Below, piece by piece: positions 1 through 7,314 of a DNA stretch of 22,309 nt. Positions within the stretch are counted from its first letter, which is position 1; every line of letters begins with the position of its first letter. Position numbers and translations under genes: made by a program. This DNA comes from Deltaproteobacteria bacterium (GTDB lineage Bacteria; Myxococcota_A; JAADFL01), in assembly GCA_013152945.1 (NCBI GenBank), contig JAADFL010000160.1, positions 1-22,309 of the forward strand. Direction: 5' to 3'. Under the pieces are notes generated by a model, which saw only the letters and a program-made list of their open reading frames with translations, ran no database searches and was not told where the DNA came from.

Positions 1-2
1 GT

Positions 3-125
3 GGTGAAGGCTTGATTGACGGGCCGGAGTATAAGAGAGGCTTCCTCATAGGAGACGAGGATTGGGTCAAGTCGGAACGTGAGAAGTATCGGGGTTGGTG
101 GAAGTCTGATTTTGATGATCCATGA
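3..125 (+). CDS. C-terminal end of an unrecognised protein (cut by the window start)
   Basis: An open frame enters from the left edge and stops at TGA 123-125, leaving 40 visible residues. They are charged and aromatic-rich, with a GFLIGDEDW stretch and the end GWWKSDFDDP, which looks protein-like rather than random. The other two plus frames close within the first few codons. A small hairpin with a T-run follows eight bases later, which fits a gene end. I do not recognise the family. Too little is visible to assign a function. Confidence 0.45.
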   Translation, partial: GEGLIDGPEYKRGFLIGDEDWVKSEREKYRGWWKSDFDDP

Positions 126-132
126 CGTGTGA

Positions 133-158
133 AGCCTGATTGAGGCTAATATCTTTTT
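133..158 (+). terminator. Possible rho-independent terminator of the left-edge gene
   Basis: AGCCT (133-137) and AGGCT (143-147) form a 5-bp stem around the loop GATTG. A run of five T follows at 154-158 after a short AT-rich spacer. The stem is short, so this is a weak candidate. Its position just after the partial gene's stop supports it. A perfect tandem 10-bp duplication, TTCAGTCATC at 157-166 and 167-176, lies immediately downstream. Confidence 0.35.
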
Positions 159-285
159 CAGTCATCTTCAGTCATCGGGTAACGGGCAAAAAATGTGCTT
201 GTAATGGGCCGGCACATATACAGCCGAATAATAATTACGCCGTGTTGTATTTTTCCAGGTTCGCCTGCCTGTAGCTTGTACCCCA

Positions 286-335
286 ATTCCGAAATCCGAA
301 ATCCCGGATCCCGAATCCGAAATCCCAAATCCAAA
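286..335. repeat. Short array of ATCCGAA-type heptamers
   Basis: About seven degenerate copies of a 7-base unit (ATCCGAA, ATCCCGA, ATCCCAA and close variants) run head to tail, with a GGATCC palindrome near the middle. No open frame explains it. It lies in the non-coding stretch 126-531, which otherwise holds the possible terminator and the CCCC-N-GGG array. Similar short arrays are, from general knowledge, seen between genes in some Desulfobacterota genomes. A role is not evident. Confidence 0.6.
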
Positions 336-356
336 AGGGCCGGCGTCGTGGTAGGG

Positions 357-522
357 CCCCCTTGGGGGTCGTACGTCCCCGTTGGGTTTCCCCCTGGGGT
401 CGCCCCTGCTTGCTCCGTCCCCTCTGGGTCCCCTCTGGGTCCGTCCCCTCTGGGTCCCCGTCCGTCCCCTCTGGGTCCCCGTCCCCACTGGGTCCCTTGA
501 GTTGCTTGGACCCCCTTTTGGG
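357..522. repeat. Array of nine CCCC-N-GGG mini-palindromes
   Basis: Nine units of the form CCCC, 1-4 bases, GGG(G) occur at 357-368, 377-386, 390-399, 419-428, 430-439, 445-454, 466-475, 483-492 and 511-522. Four are identical (CCCCTCTGGG), and most are followed by TCC or TC. Each unit can fold into a tiny hairpin. The minus strand also carries G-runs spaced closely enough for a quadruplex (about 445-486). The array lies directly 3' of the minus-strand DUF262-HNH gene, whose stop is at 532-534. Apparent open frames across it on both strands encode only low-complexity Pro/Gly/Arg/Ser-rich peptides and look like artefacts. Confidence 0.7.
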
Positions 523-531
523 TCGTCCTTT

Positions 532-1830
532 TTATGATCTAGCACCTTTTCGGCTATTGCAGGATCTGCACATAAGTTGGGCGTTATTCAGCTGAGTACG
601 TCCGCCGTGCGCATAGGCAACGACATGATCAATTGTGAAATCATCCCAGGTCAGCCTACGTCCACATGATGTGCATTTTCGATGGACATCACTATTCCAC
701 AAGATCCTTCTCTGCTCTGGCGAGAAAATTCGTTTCGAATCCTTTATCTCAAATACCGGTCTGAGTAGTGACCGGATTATCTTGGCCCGGGCTTCGCGTT
801 GTGGCGCTGTATCTGTGGTACCTCTTACAGTAACGAGATAGTCAGAATAAGGGGGGCCTGGCCTTACAGTTTTTCCTTCTCGTTGGCTTACAAACACTTC
901 GTCCACGCCATGAGATAAATGCTTTAGCAACTCAAAGGCAATCTGACTTCGCTTTCGGTCGCCAATAACCAGCCCTTCTTTGTACATTTCCCACACTACC
1001 AAGAATAGAGTATAGAACTCTACGCTATTGCGCAGCCTAGTCTCTCGTAGATTCGGAAACATTCGTTGAATTAACTTCAAAGTCTGTACAAATTCTTTTT
1101 CCACTCGTTTAAGTGTATGGCCATTGATAGAATAATTTCCAATCGCACGATCGAGCGCAAGTTTCTTGTTAATTGGATGGCCTTGCAAAATCGACATAAG
1201 GAGTTCGGAAAACAGTTCGATTCCTTTCATGCGATCAAGTTGCCCTCTGGACAGTATTTTTTGTTCCAAGAGATATCGTTCATACCTATTTGCCAATATT
1301 CTGGCTTTTTTAAGAAACTTACTTTGAAAGAACCTGGCGTTTCGCTTTTCCGCCGAAGTCAATCTTTTACCCGTGGCATTTATTCTGACGAATAGATCAA
1401 CAATCTCAGCGAGATTTCCCTCGATCTCCACTGTTTGCAACTTAAAGCCCTGAAAGGCTGCACATATAGATGGCACCTGCTTGCGTAAGGAATGCCATTT
1501 CCACAAAGTCGGCTTGTTAAGGTCAATATCTAGCCTTACGTTAAAAGTTTTCTTATAAAATGGTTTTTCTCCCATGAACATGAAGATCGATTCAAGCCGT
1601 TGCTTACCATCGATCACGTCATATACAGGCTTACCATCCGAAGTGCGTTTGTAAAGGAACAGATTAGGAAGTGGATAACCTGATACTATGGACTGGATCA
1701 ATCTCTTGCGGTCAGCAAGGCTCCATACAGACTTCCGCTGAAAACCAGGTTGTAACTCAATTCTACCATTGCGATATAGAAGAACCAATTCATCGATAGT
1801 TCGTGTTCCATACGTAGTTGCGAGTGTCAT
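532..1830 (-). CDS. DUF262 (ParB/Srx-fold) protein with C-terminal HNH nuclease domain
   Basis: This 432-residue protein has an N-terminal DUF262 domain with the motif DGKQR at residues 74-78, preceded by QPGFQRKSVW, which is typical of this NTP-binding ParB/sulfiredoxin-like fold. The C-terminal 50 residues form an HNH nuclease finger: C386xxC389, D401-H402, paired N415/N416 and C421xxC424. The family is known from GmrS/GmrD-like restriction and other anti-phage proteins. Here a canonical zinc HNH replaces the DUF1524 domain found in GmrSD. The ATG at 1830 has an AGGA about 8 nt upstream, and a TTGACC/TATATT promoter precedes it. The gene is clearly AT-richer than its neighbours and stands alone on its strand, which suggests horizontal acquisition. 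Nuclease activity on DNA is likely. A defence role is inferred. Confidence 0.88.
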   Translation of the reverse strand: MTLATTYGTRTIDELVLLYRNGRIELQPGFQRKSVWSLADRKRLIQSIVSGYPLPNLFLYKRTSDGKPVYDVIDGKQRLESIFMFMGEKPFYKKTFNVRLDIDLNKPTLWKWHSLRKQVPSICAAFQGFKLQTVEIEGNLAEIVDLFVRINATGKRLTSAEKRNARFFQSKFLKKARILANRYERYLLEQKILSRGQLDRMKGIELFSELLMSILQGHPINKKLALDRAIGNYSINGHTLKRVEKEFVQTLKLIQRMFPNLRETRLRNSVEFYTLFLVVWEMYKEGLVIGDRKRSQIAFELLKHLSHGVDEVFVSQREGKTVRPGPPYSDYLVTVRGTTDTAPQREARAKIIRSLLRPVFEIKDSKRIFSPEQRRILWNSDVHRKCTSCGRRLTWDDFTIDHVVAYAHGGRTQLNNAQLMCRSCNSRKGARS

Positions 1831-1902
1831 ATCTACAATCCTTTAATTCCCTATCAGCCTCTGAATAACATTTTCTGTCCTTATCATGCCTTTGTTGAAA
1901 TA

Positions 1903-1930
1903 AATATACTTGAACTGGGATTTAGGTCAA
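1903..1930 (-). promoter_or_regulatory. Sigma-70-type promoter for the DUF262-HNH gene
   Basis: On the minus strand, TTGACC (-35, 1925-1930) is followed after 16 bases by TATATT (-10, 1903-1908). The predicted transcript starts near 1896 and leaves a leader of about 65 nt before the ATG at 1830. Confidence 0.55.
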
Positions 1931-1980
1931 ATGCTGGCCGAGCTTTTTGTTAAACAACCGGCAATACCCATCTAACTAAC

Positions 1981-2010
1981 TTGTTGCCCACAACTAATTA
2001 GGGCTATACA
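1981..2010 (+). promoter_or_regulatory. Candidate promoter of the ABC transporter operon
   Basis: TTGTTG (1981-1986) and TATACA (2005-2010) are 18 bases apart; TTGCCC at 1984-1989 with a 15-base spacer is the alternative -35. The -10 lies only 10 bases before the ATG at 2021, so the transcript would start about 4 nt upstream of it and be almost leaderless. No Shine-Dalgarno sequence is visible before that ATG, which fits. A GTTG-CCCA-CAAC inverted repeat overlaps the -35 region. Confidence 0.4.
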
Positions 2011-2020
2011 CTACGTTTCC

Positions 2021-2968
2021 ATGATATTGAGTTGCGAATCGCTGGATTACTCGTACGGTCGGAACAAAGCCCTGGCCGGGGTCAGCTTTTCCCTTGAACA
2101 GGGCTGCGCCGGCTTGCTCGGGCCAAATGGCGCAGGCAAGAGCACGTTGATGAAGTGCCTCATTGGGCATAGAAGAATCGAAAAAGGCCGAATCAATGTG
2201 CTTGGCTACGATCCTGCCGTGCACGGCCTTGAAATACGCAACCAAGTCGGGGTTATGCCGGAATCGGATGTGTACCTGCCGAACACGACCGGTCTGGAGA
2301 TGACGCTCCAATGCGCACGCCTGTGTGGATTACCCCGGGCCCATGCAATGAGCCGTTCACATGAAGTCCTGGGTTATGTGGGGCTCGGCGAGGAGCGATA
2401 CCGCCAAGTGGAGCAGTACTCAACCGGCATGCGGGCGAGGCTCAAGCTTGCCTGTGCCATTGTACACGGCCCCAAGCTGCTCCTGCTCGACGAACCCACA
2501 TCCGGTCTCGATCCAGCAGGCAGGGAACAAATGCTCGAGCTGGTGGACGACATCACACATCGAACCGGTGTCAGTGCATTGTTTTCATCTCATATCCTGC
2601 ACGACATCGAGAAGGTATCCGACCAGGTAGTCGTCCTGACCAGGGGGCAAGTCGTCTTCAGCGGCAATAAAGTCGACTTCCTGTTGCGCAATACAGGTCG
2701 ACTCAACGTTAAGGTCAAATCGGGCAGGGAGCGTCTTGCTGAAAAGTTGGCTGCCCTGGGCTGCAAGGTGGAGATGCAGGAAGGCCGGGATGTATTCCAG
2801 GTCGGTATGCCCGAGGGTGGGACAGTGAAGCTCATATGGCAAGCGGCACACGAACTGGGCGTGCAGGTAAGACACCTGGCGCCGTTCTCGATCGGTCTTG
2901 ACGATGCATTCAAGCAAGCAATGCAGGAAAGCCGGACCGCCCGTACGACCAGAGAGGACGGAATATGA
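2021..2968 (+). CDS. ABC-2 type transporter ATP-binding protein (first copy)
   Basis: A 315-residue nucleotide-binding subunit that hydrolyses ATP to drive a membrane exporter. The Walker A motif GPNGAGKS is at 34-41, the signature YSTGM at 133-137 (a variant of LSGGQ), Walker B LLLLDEP at 153-159 and the switch histidine H191 in SSHIL. The roughly 80-residue C-terminal extension after the ATPase core is common in NatA/CcmA-like exporters. Its TGA overlaps the ATG of the next permease (ATGA), so the two are translationally coupled and probably form a pair. The start ATG at 2021 has no Shine-Dalgarno sequence, and TTG at 2027 is a possible alternative. The substrate cannot be read from the sequence. 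Confidence 0.92.
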   Translation: MILSCESLDYSYGRNKALAGVSFSLEQGCAGLLGPNGAGKSTLMKCLIGHRRIEKGRINVLGYDPAVHGLEIRNQVGVMPESDVYLPNTTGLEMTLQCARLCGLPRAHAMSRSHEVLGYVGLGEERYRQVEQYSTGMRARLKLACAIVHGPKLLLLDEPTSGLDPAGREQMLELVDDITHRTGVSALFSSHILHDIEKVSDQVVVLTRGQVVFSGNKVDFLLRNTGRLNVKVKSGRERLAEKLAALGCKVEMQEGRDVFQVGMPEGGTVKLIWQAAHELGVQVRHLAPFSIGLDDAFKQAMQESRTARTTREDGI

Positions 2969-3813
2969 ACACGAACCAGGGACAGGCCAGGGTGGAACGG
3001 CTCGACTACCAGCCATACGATGGACCACTCGAACCTCTGGCCGGACGTTTCCTGGTAGTGGCCGGACATCAATTGCGATTGAGCAGAAAAGACAAGTGGT
3101 TTCGCCGTCTCTTGTGGTTCTCGTTCTTTCCGCTGGGTATATTCGCGGTGATGGTCATAGTGCAGTCAAAGGTGGAGCAGATCGGCAACCATGGTTTCAA
3201 CCTATGGAGCCCTTTTTGGGGGGCGCAGATTTTTTCTGCAATATTGATAACCTATCTTTGCGGCAGGTCGACAATCGGCGAAGACCTTCGCACAGGAGCA
3301 GCTTCGGTCTATTTTGCCAGGCCCGTTACATTAAACGGGTATTTGGGGGGAAAGTGGCTGTCCGTATTTGTGCCGGTATTGTTCGTGACACTCGGACCGG
3401 CTCTCTTGTTGATCTCGTTTCGTTTTGCAATTGAACCAGGGGCCGGCCTGCTTTCATTCCTGCGTTGGCTGGCTGGTTTTCTTGCAGCTTCAATCCTTCT
3501 TTCCGCAGTAATGGGAGCCGTGATGCTGGCGGTTTCCTCCCTTACTCGGCGGGCGCGTACAGCCGGTTTCCTGTGGATCGGCTTTATAATAGGGATGTCT
3601 GCACTGGCAAACGGGCTGGCTAAATCTTTTGATGATCCCATATATACGGTTATTTCCTTTACAAGGGCGTCTGCACGCTTGCTTGCGTACCTGGTCGAAG
3701 GCAAGGGCTCTGCTGACATGGCTGCCATGGATGCGTTGAGTCATATTGTATGGCTTGTGATCGGCCTGGGCATTGTTCGTTTTCGCATTGCAGCGGGAAA
3801 AACAAGGGTGTGA
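2965..3813 (+). CDS. ABC-2 type transporter permease (first copy)
   Basis: A 282-residue integral inner-membrane protein. About six hydrophobic segments are visible, near residues 48-67, 82-102, 128-152, 165-191, 197-217 and 254-275. Between the second and third lies the cytoplasmic stretch GEDLRTGAASVYFARPV, the coupling-type motif of ABC-2 permeases (compare ...RTITYMFVRPV in the second permease of this operon). The ATG overlaps the preceding ATPase stop, with a GAGAGGACGGA stretch upstream. The next ATPase begins three bases after its stop. It most likely forms the channel with the ATPases encoded on either side of it. Confidence 0.88.
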   Translation: MNTNQGQARVERLDYQPYDGPLEPLAGRFLVVAGHQLRLSRKDKWFRRLLWFSFFPLGIFAVMVIVQSKVEQIGNHGFNLWSPFWGAQIFSAILITYLCGRSTIGEDLRTGAASVYFARPVTLNGYLGGKWLSVFVPVLFVTLGPALLLISFRFAIEPGAGLLSFLRWLAGFLAASILLSAVMGAVMLAVSSLTRRARTAGFLWIGFIIGMSALANGLAKSFDDPIYTVISFTRASARLLAYLVEGKGSADMAAMDALSHIVWLVIGLGIVRFRIAAGKTRV

Positions 3814-3816
3814 GGC

Positions 3817-4734
3817 ATGCCCCCGTTTTTACACATCGAATCAATGAGCAAGTGGTATGGCCAGGTGATAGCCCTCAATGACATCGACTTTGAATCCGAT
3901 GTGCCCATCCTGGGCCTGCTCGGGCCCAACGGAGCGGGCAAGTCCAGCTTGTTGAAGCTGTTGGTGGGCTTGTCCAGGCCCTCGCGCGGCAAGGTCGAGG
4001 TGTTCGGGCTTCAACCTTGGCAAAACCATGACCTGCTTGCAGGACTTGGATACACTCCCGAGCATCACAAGTTGTATGACAGGCTTACCCCGATTCAGTT
4101 TGTCTCCTTGCTCCTGCAACTAAGCGGCTATCTTAGCGAGACCGCATACGATATGGCTGCACGCGCTATCGAGCAGTTGGCACTGGGCGAAAAAAAGGAC
4201 GCTCCTATTCATACGTTGTCACACGGAATGCGCCAGAGGGTAAAGCTTGCCCAGGCCATTGCTCACCACCCGTCCTGGCTGGTTCTTGATGAGCCTCTCA
4301 CCGGCATGGATCCGCTTGGCCGGAACATGACTATCGAAATGGTGCGTCGGATGGCGGCCGAGGGAACAAGGGTAATCGTGTCGAGCCACGTTCTCCACGA
4401 GTTGGAGGCATTGACTTCGGATATCCTCTTGCTTAACAGGGGCAGGCTCCTGGCTCAGGGCTCGGTGGCTGAAATTCGTGAACTGATAGACGAGCATCCG
4501 CACAGGATATTGATAAAGAGTGAAAATATTCGCAGCCTGGGCCGCGAACTGGCTGGATACGATTATGTTAAAAGAATCGAGTTCGAACCCGGGCACCTTG
4601 TCGTGGAGACGGATCGTCCTGATGATTTCTACACCATGATAGGTGAACTTGCTGCCGGTGACGATTTTATCGTGCATTCCATGATTTCGCTCGACGACAA
4701 CTTGGAGGCGGTTTTCCGTTACCTGGTAAAATGA
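3817..4734 (+). CDS. ABC-2 type transporter ATP-binding protein (second copy)
   Basis: A 305-residue ATPase subunit with Walker A GPNGAGKS at 36-43, signature LSHGM at 134-138, Walker B LVLDEP at 155-160, the D-loop GMDP and the switch histidine H191. It is clearly related to the first ATPase in the operon but well diverged from it, which suggests an old duplication and possibly a heterodimer. It starts three bases after the upstream permease stop, and its own TGA overlaps the ATG of the second permease. The C-terminal part after residue 220 is a regulatory extension typical of the CcmA-like branch. Confidence 0.92.
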   Translation: MPPFLHIESMSKWYGQVIALNDIDFESDVPILGLLGPNGAGKSSLLKLLVGLSRPSRGKVEVFGLQPWQNHDLLAGLGYTPEHHKLYDRLTPIQFVSLLLQLSGYLSETAYDMAARAIEQLALGEKKDAPIHTLSHGMRQRVKLAQAIAHHPSWLVLDEPLTGMDPLGRNMTIEMVRRMAAEGTRVIVSSHVLHELEALTSDILLLNRGRLLAQGSVAEIRELIDEHPHRILIKSENIRSLGRELAGYDYVKRIEFEPGHLVVETDRPDDFYTMIGELAAGDDFIVHSMISLDDNLEAVFRYLVK

Positions 4735-5558
4735 ACGGCAACGAAAAAGAAAAACACGAGGGCGTTCAGGGAAGCAAAGTCCCGGTGCCTTCCTTTTGGC
4801 ATGTATTGTGGCTCATGGTCCGGTTTTTCTTCAGCCGGAGTCTTGGAACGAGCCGTATTCTCTGGCTTGCCGGGCTGTGGTCGATTCCCGTGGGTCTTGG
4901 CGCCTGGTGGCGTTTTTTCGAGCACGGGGATGCCAGGGCTTTTTTCATGGAGATCTCGGTTAATTTATTGCTGCAACTGTTCAGCCTGGGTTTACCTCTT
5001 TACCTTGCGGTGTCTGCGGTGAGGGACGAGGTGGAGGATCGCACCATTACCTACATGTTTGTTCGGCCTGTAAGGCGTGAAGTGTTGCTGGGAAGCAAGA
5101 TTGTATCTGTCGCCCTGGTGGTATGCGCCTGGCTGGCAGCGGCCGCACTTGCATCTTACCTGGTTCTTGCAATCGGGAACGAATCGAACCTCGCAGACGA
5201 CTTGCAACTTTTGGTTCGCCACATCCTGGTCTTGTGGACCGCTGCGGTTATTTACACAGGATTGTTCGCAATGTTCGGCCTTGTCCTGGCTAGGCCATTG
5301 CTACTTGCTGCAATATTCGGCCTGGGATGGGAGATTACGGTGAGCAACCTGCCCGGCGCTTTTCCGAGGCTCACAATCATGTACTACCTGAAATCCTTGC
5401 TGGATATCGGGCCTGTATCAAGAGGCGTGGTGTCCTTGTTGGTGCCGTCCATCGAACCGGCCAACACGGCCTTTTCCCTTGTGGTTTTGACAGTGCTTGC
5501 GGCTGTCCTGTACACGGCAGCATTTGTAACCGCCGGGCATAAAGAATACAGGTTGTAA
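4731..5558 (+). CDS. ABC-2 type transporter permease (second copy)
   Basis: A 275-residue inner-membrane protein with a short charged N-terminus followed by about six hydrophobic segments. The motif AVRDEVEDRTITYMFVRPV sits between membrane spans, as expected for the coupling helix of ABC-2 permeases. The ATG overlaps the stop of the second ATPase. It is the last gene of the four-gene operon; the next gene lies on the opposite strand. No clear intrinsic terminator follows at 5559-5742. Confidence 0.87.
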   Translation: MNGNEKEKHEGVQGSKVPVPSFWHVLWLMVRFFFSRSLGTSRILWLAGLWSIPVGLGAWWRFFEHGDARAFFMEISVNLLLQLFSLGLPLYLAVSAVRDEVEDRTITYMFVRPVRREVLLGSKIVSVALVVCAWLAAAALASYLVLAIGNESNLADDLQLLVRHILVLWTAAVIYTGLFAMFGLVLARPLLLAAIFGLGWEITVSNLPGAFPRLTIMYYLKSLLDIGPVSRGVVSLLVPSIEPANTAFSLVVLTVLAAVLYTAAFVTAGHKEYRL

Positions 5559-5742
5559 AGCTGTTGCCAATATTATTTTCCGGATCCCCCCGAATCCACA
5601 GCGCCGGAATTTTGCCTTGGCGGCGTGGAGTCATTTAACGATTCCAAGCCTTTCCATTATTGGAAGAACCTTCAAGACATCGATTGAATCCATGAATATG
5701 GATGCAAGACCCGCCGGCACAACAGGAAGGTTCATGTTTCTC

Positions 5743-6648
5743 TTATTGCCATTCACGGCACAGTGGAATCTCCTCCAACCTCCCTGATGAATGCAGTGTT
5801 CGAAGTTCCACAAGTTTTTCTCCCAGCCAAACGTCGTTCAGCGGTTGTATTTTCAGATCTCCGATTGGAGCAATGCCGCAGAAGTCATAACAACACGGCA
5901 CGCAGGTGCCGTCCCACAGAACAGTCATACTTCGCCAAAGCCTGATACACCTCAATGCCGCGCTTTTATCAAAAACATTACTTGCGGGAACGAGCTGTCC
6001 TTCTCTTGGACGATTGTGATAATTGATGTTGAGCGGCTTTATCCTAACCGCGTCTACAGTGCTGTTCGCCCATCTCTTTTTGAATGCGCTTATCTCGTGG
6101 GAATTCATCTTCTGCGCCACCAGTTGGACGGTGACGGACAATGAACTTCCTTTGTTTGATCTCATTTCCAGGAATCTGGAGATGTTGTTCCTGGCGATTT
6201 CTATGTTTCCCGCCCCGTGAACCTTTTCATAGGTCTCCCGGGTGTCTGCATCCAGGGAGAATACTATTGCATCCAGTCCGGAGTCGAGCAACATCTCGGC
6301 CTTGTCTCGATCCAGGAGCAATGCCGTGGTCTGGAGATAGGTTTTTACACCCCGGTCTTCCAGTATCCTTAGGGCCGCCTCAAGCTCCGGGTACAACAAT
6401 GGTTCCCCGTCCAGGCAGAGATCCGACATCTCCAGGCCCGGAACGGCCTGGTCGAGCACGTCTTTCAATAGTTCGAGGTCCATGTCGCCAATCGGTCTTT
6501 TGCAAAGATCCCTCGGGCACATGGGACAATGAAGGTCGCACCGGTTTGTTAGCTCCAGCGTTATATCCGACGGCATTCCCCGTGGCATGGGATTCTTGAG
6601 CAGATAGGCTTCGGCCAGTCTGATCCTGTTCATGAGTTTTGCCGGCAT
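5743..6648 (-). CDS. Radical SAM/SPASM domain protein with atypical C-terminus
   Basis: A 301-residue enzyme of the radical SAM superfamily, which uses a 4Fe-4S cluster and S-adenosylmethionine to start radical chemistry. The cluster motif is C37-DLH-C41-PM-C44. The C-terminal SPASM-like region shows RC, then WDGTCVPCCYDFCG, then the final PLC. In this domain the last cysteine pair normally reads CxxC. Here it is C297-R-E-W300 followed by Gln and stop, so the last cysteine is missing. The ATG at 6648 has AGGG about 9 nt upstream, which I prefer to the GTG at 6654. The gene stands alone on the minus strand, and its substrate is unknown. A frameshift or sequencing error at the 3' end is possible. 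Confidence 0.85.
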   Translation of the reverse strand: MPAKLMNRIRLAEAYLLKNPMPRGMPSDITLELTNRCDLHCPMCPRDLCKRPIGDMDLELLKDVLDQAVPGLEMSDLCLDGEPLLYPELEAALRILEDRGVKTYLQTTALLLDRDKAEMLLDSGLDAIVFSLDADTRETYEKVHGAGNIEIARNNISRFLEMRSNKGSSLSVTVQLVAQKMNSHEISAFKKRWANSTVDAVRIKPLNINYHNRPREGQLVPASNVFDKSAALRCIRLWRSMTVLWDGTCVPCCYDFCGIAPIGDLKIQPLNDVWLGEKLVELRTLHSSGRLEEIPLCREWQ

Positions 6649-6688
6649 AACCACTTTCCCTTTTCTGCCGCCATGTCAGGCTTTGGGT

Positions 6689-6715
6689 CTATTACCTACG
6701 GAACAAACATGTCAA
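6689..6715 (-). promoter_or_regulatory. Possible promoter of the radical SAM gene
   Basis: On the minus strand there is a perfect TTGACA (6710-6715), with TAATAG at 6689-6694 after a 15-base spacer. The -35 is ideal, but the -10 match and spacing are mediocre. It lies about 40 bases before the start codon. Confidence 0.35.
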
Positions 6716-6837
6716 GGACTCCAAATGACAGTACCCGGTCTTCAGGATGATCGATGCAGAATCCAGGTTGAGTTAGTTGTCTTTTTTTGGTACTTGAACA
6801 GGTAATGGATTCGAGGGGGAAGCCGGGAGGTATGGAC

Positions 6838-7314
6838 ATGCTAAGAAAAATCCTCGCTGGTGCAGGCGTCGGTTTGGTCTTGATCCTTTGTGCAGCCCTG
6901 CCGGCCCTGTTGTATAGTGAGACTACCAGGGCCACAGGCAGATTGGAGAGAAAGGATTATTCCATAGATGTTACCGGTTCCACGGTCAAGGCGGCTCAAA
7001 AGGCCAAGATATCCATCAGTATCGAGGCAAAGGGAGAATACGAGCTTCACATTCACGGTGCGCCTTTCAAAATCACCCTGGTCCCTCCAAAGGGAATCGA
7101 GCTGGACAAGACAACCCTGACCATCAAGGATTCTGAATCAAAGAAGGCCAAGGCTCAAAGATTCACGGACTGGGCCAGGTCCGGCAAGCCGGGGATTTAT
7201 CGAGTCCCGGTAAAACTGGATTTCGTGCTCTGCTCGGCCAAGATGTGCAAGCCGGTTCAAGACGAAACATCTGTAAAATTGGTGTTCGAAGGTCCGGGCT
7301 CTTCCTCGAAGTAA
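6838..7314 (+). CDS. Secreted DsbD-alpha-like protein (DsbD N-terminal domain family)
   Basis: A 158-residue protein with an N-terminal signal segment, MLRKILAGAGVGLVLIL, continuing to about residue 27 and lacking a clear lipobox. The mature part is beta-rich and ends with FVLCSAKMCKPV. A C-x4-C pair followed by a Pro is the hallmark of the DsbD-alpha/DsbD_N fold, which passes electrons between membrane and periplasmic thiols. I infer periplasmic thiol-disulfide exchange. The start is set by GGAGG at 6826-6830, seven bases before the ATG at 6838. ATGs at 6787 and 6832 are less well placed. Its last 58 bases overlap the end of the convergent sigma-54 activator gene. No membrane electron carrier or thioredoxin domain is encoded next to it. 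Confidence 0.7.
   Translation: MLRKILAGAGVGLVLILCAALPALLYSETTRATGRLERKDYSIDVTGSTVKAAQKAKISISIEAKGEYELHIHGAPFKITLVPPKGIELDKTTLTIKDSESKKAKAQRFTDWARSGKPGIYRVPVKLDFVLCSAKMCKPVQDETSVKLVFEGPGSSSK

Noticed and set aside
286-522. CRISPR array
   Set aside because: Units are 7 to about 20 bases with no regular 30-bp repeats or unique spacers, and no cas gene is present.
509-534. GACCC/GGGTC hairpin followed by five T as a plus-strand terminator
   Set aside because: No plus-strand gene ends nearby; it is better explained as the ninth unit of the mini-palindrome array.
168-545. Open frames on both strands over the C-rich repeat stretch (up to 125 codons)
   Set aside because: They encode low-complexity Gly/Arg/Pro/Ser repeats created by the DNA repeats, have no ribosome binding site, and run into the end of a real gene.
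6768-6796. Promoter or sigma-54 site before the DsbD-alpha-like gene
   Set aside because: TTGAGT with TACTTG at 17 bases is a poor match, and the TGGTAC-TTGAA stretch lacks the GG/GC spacing of a -24/-12 element.
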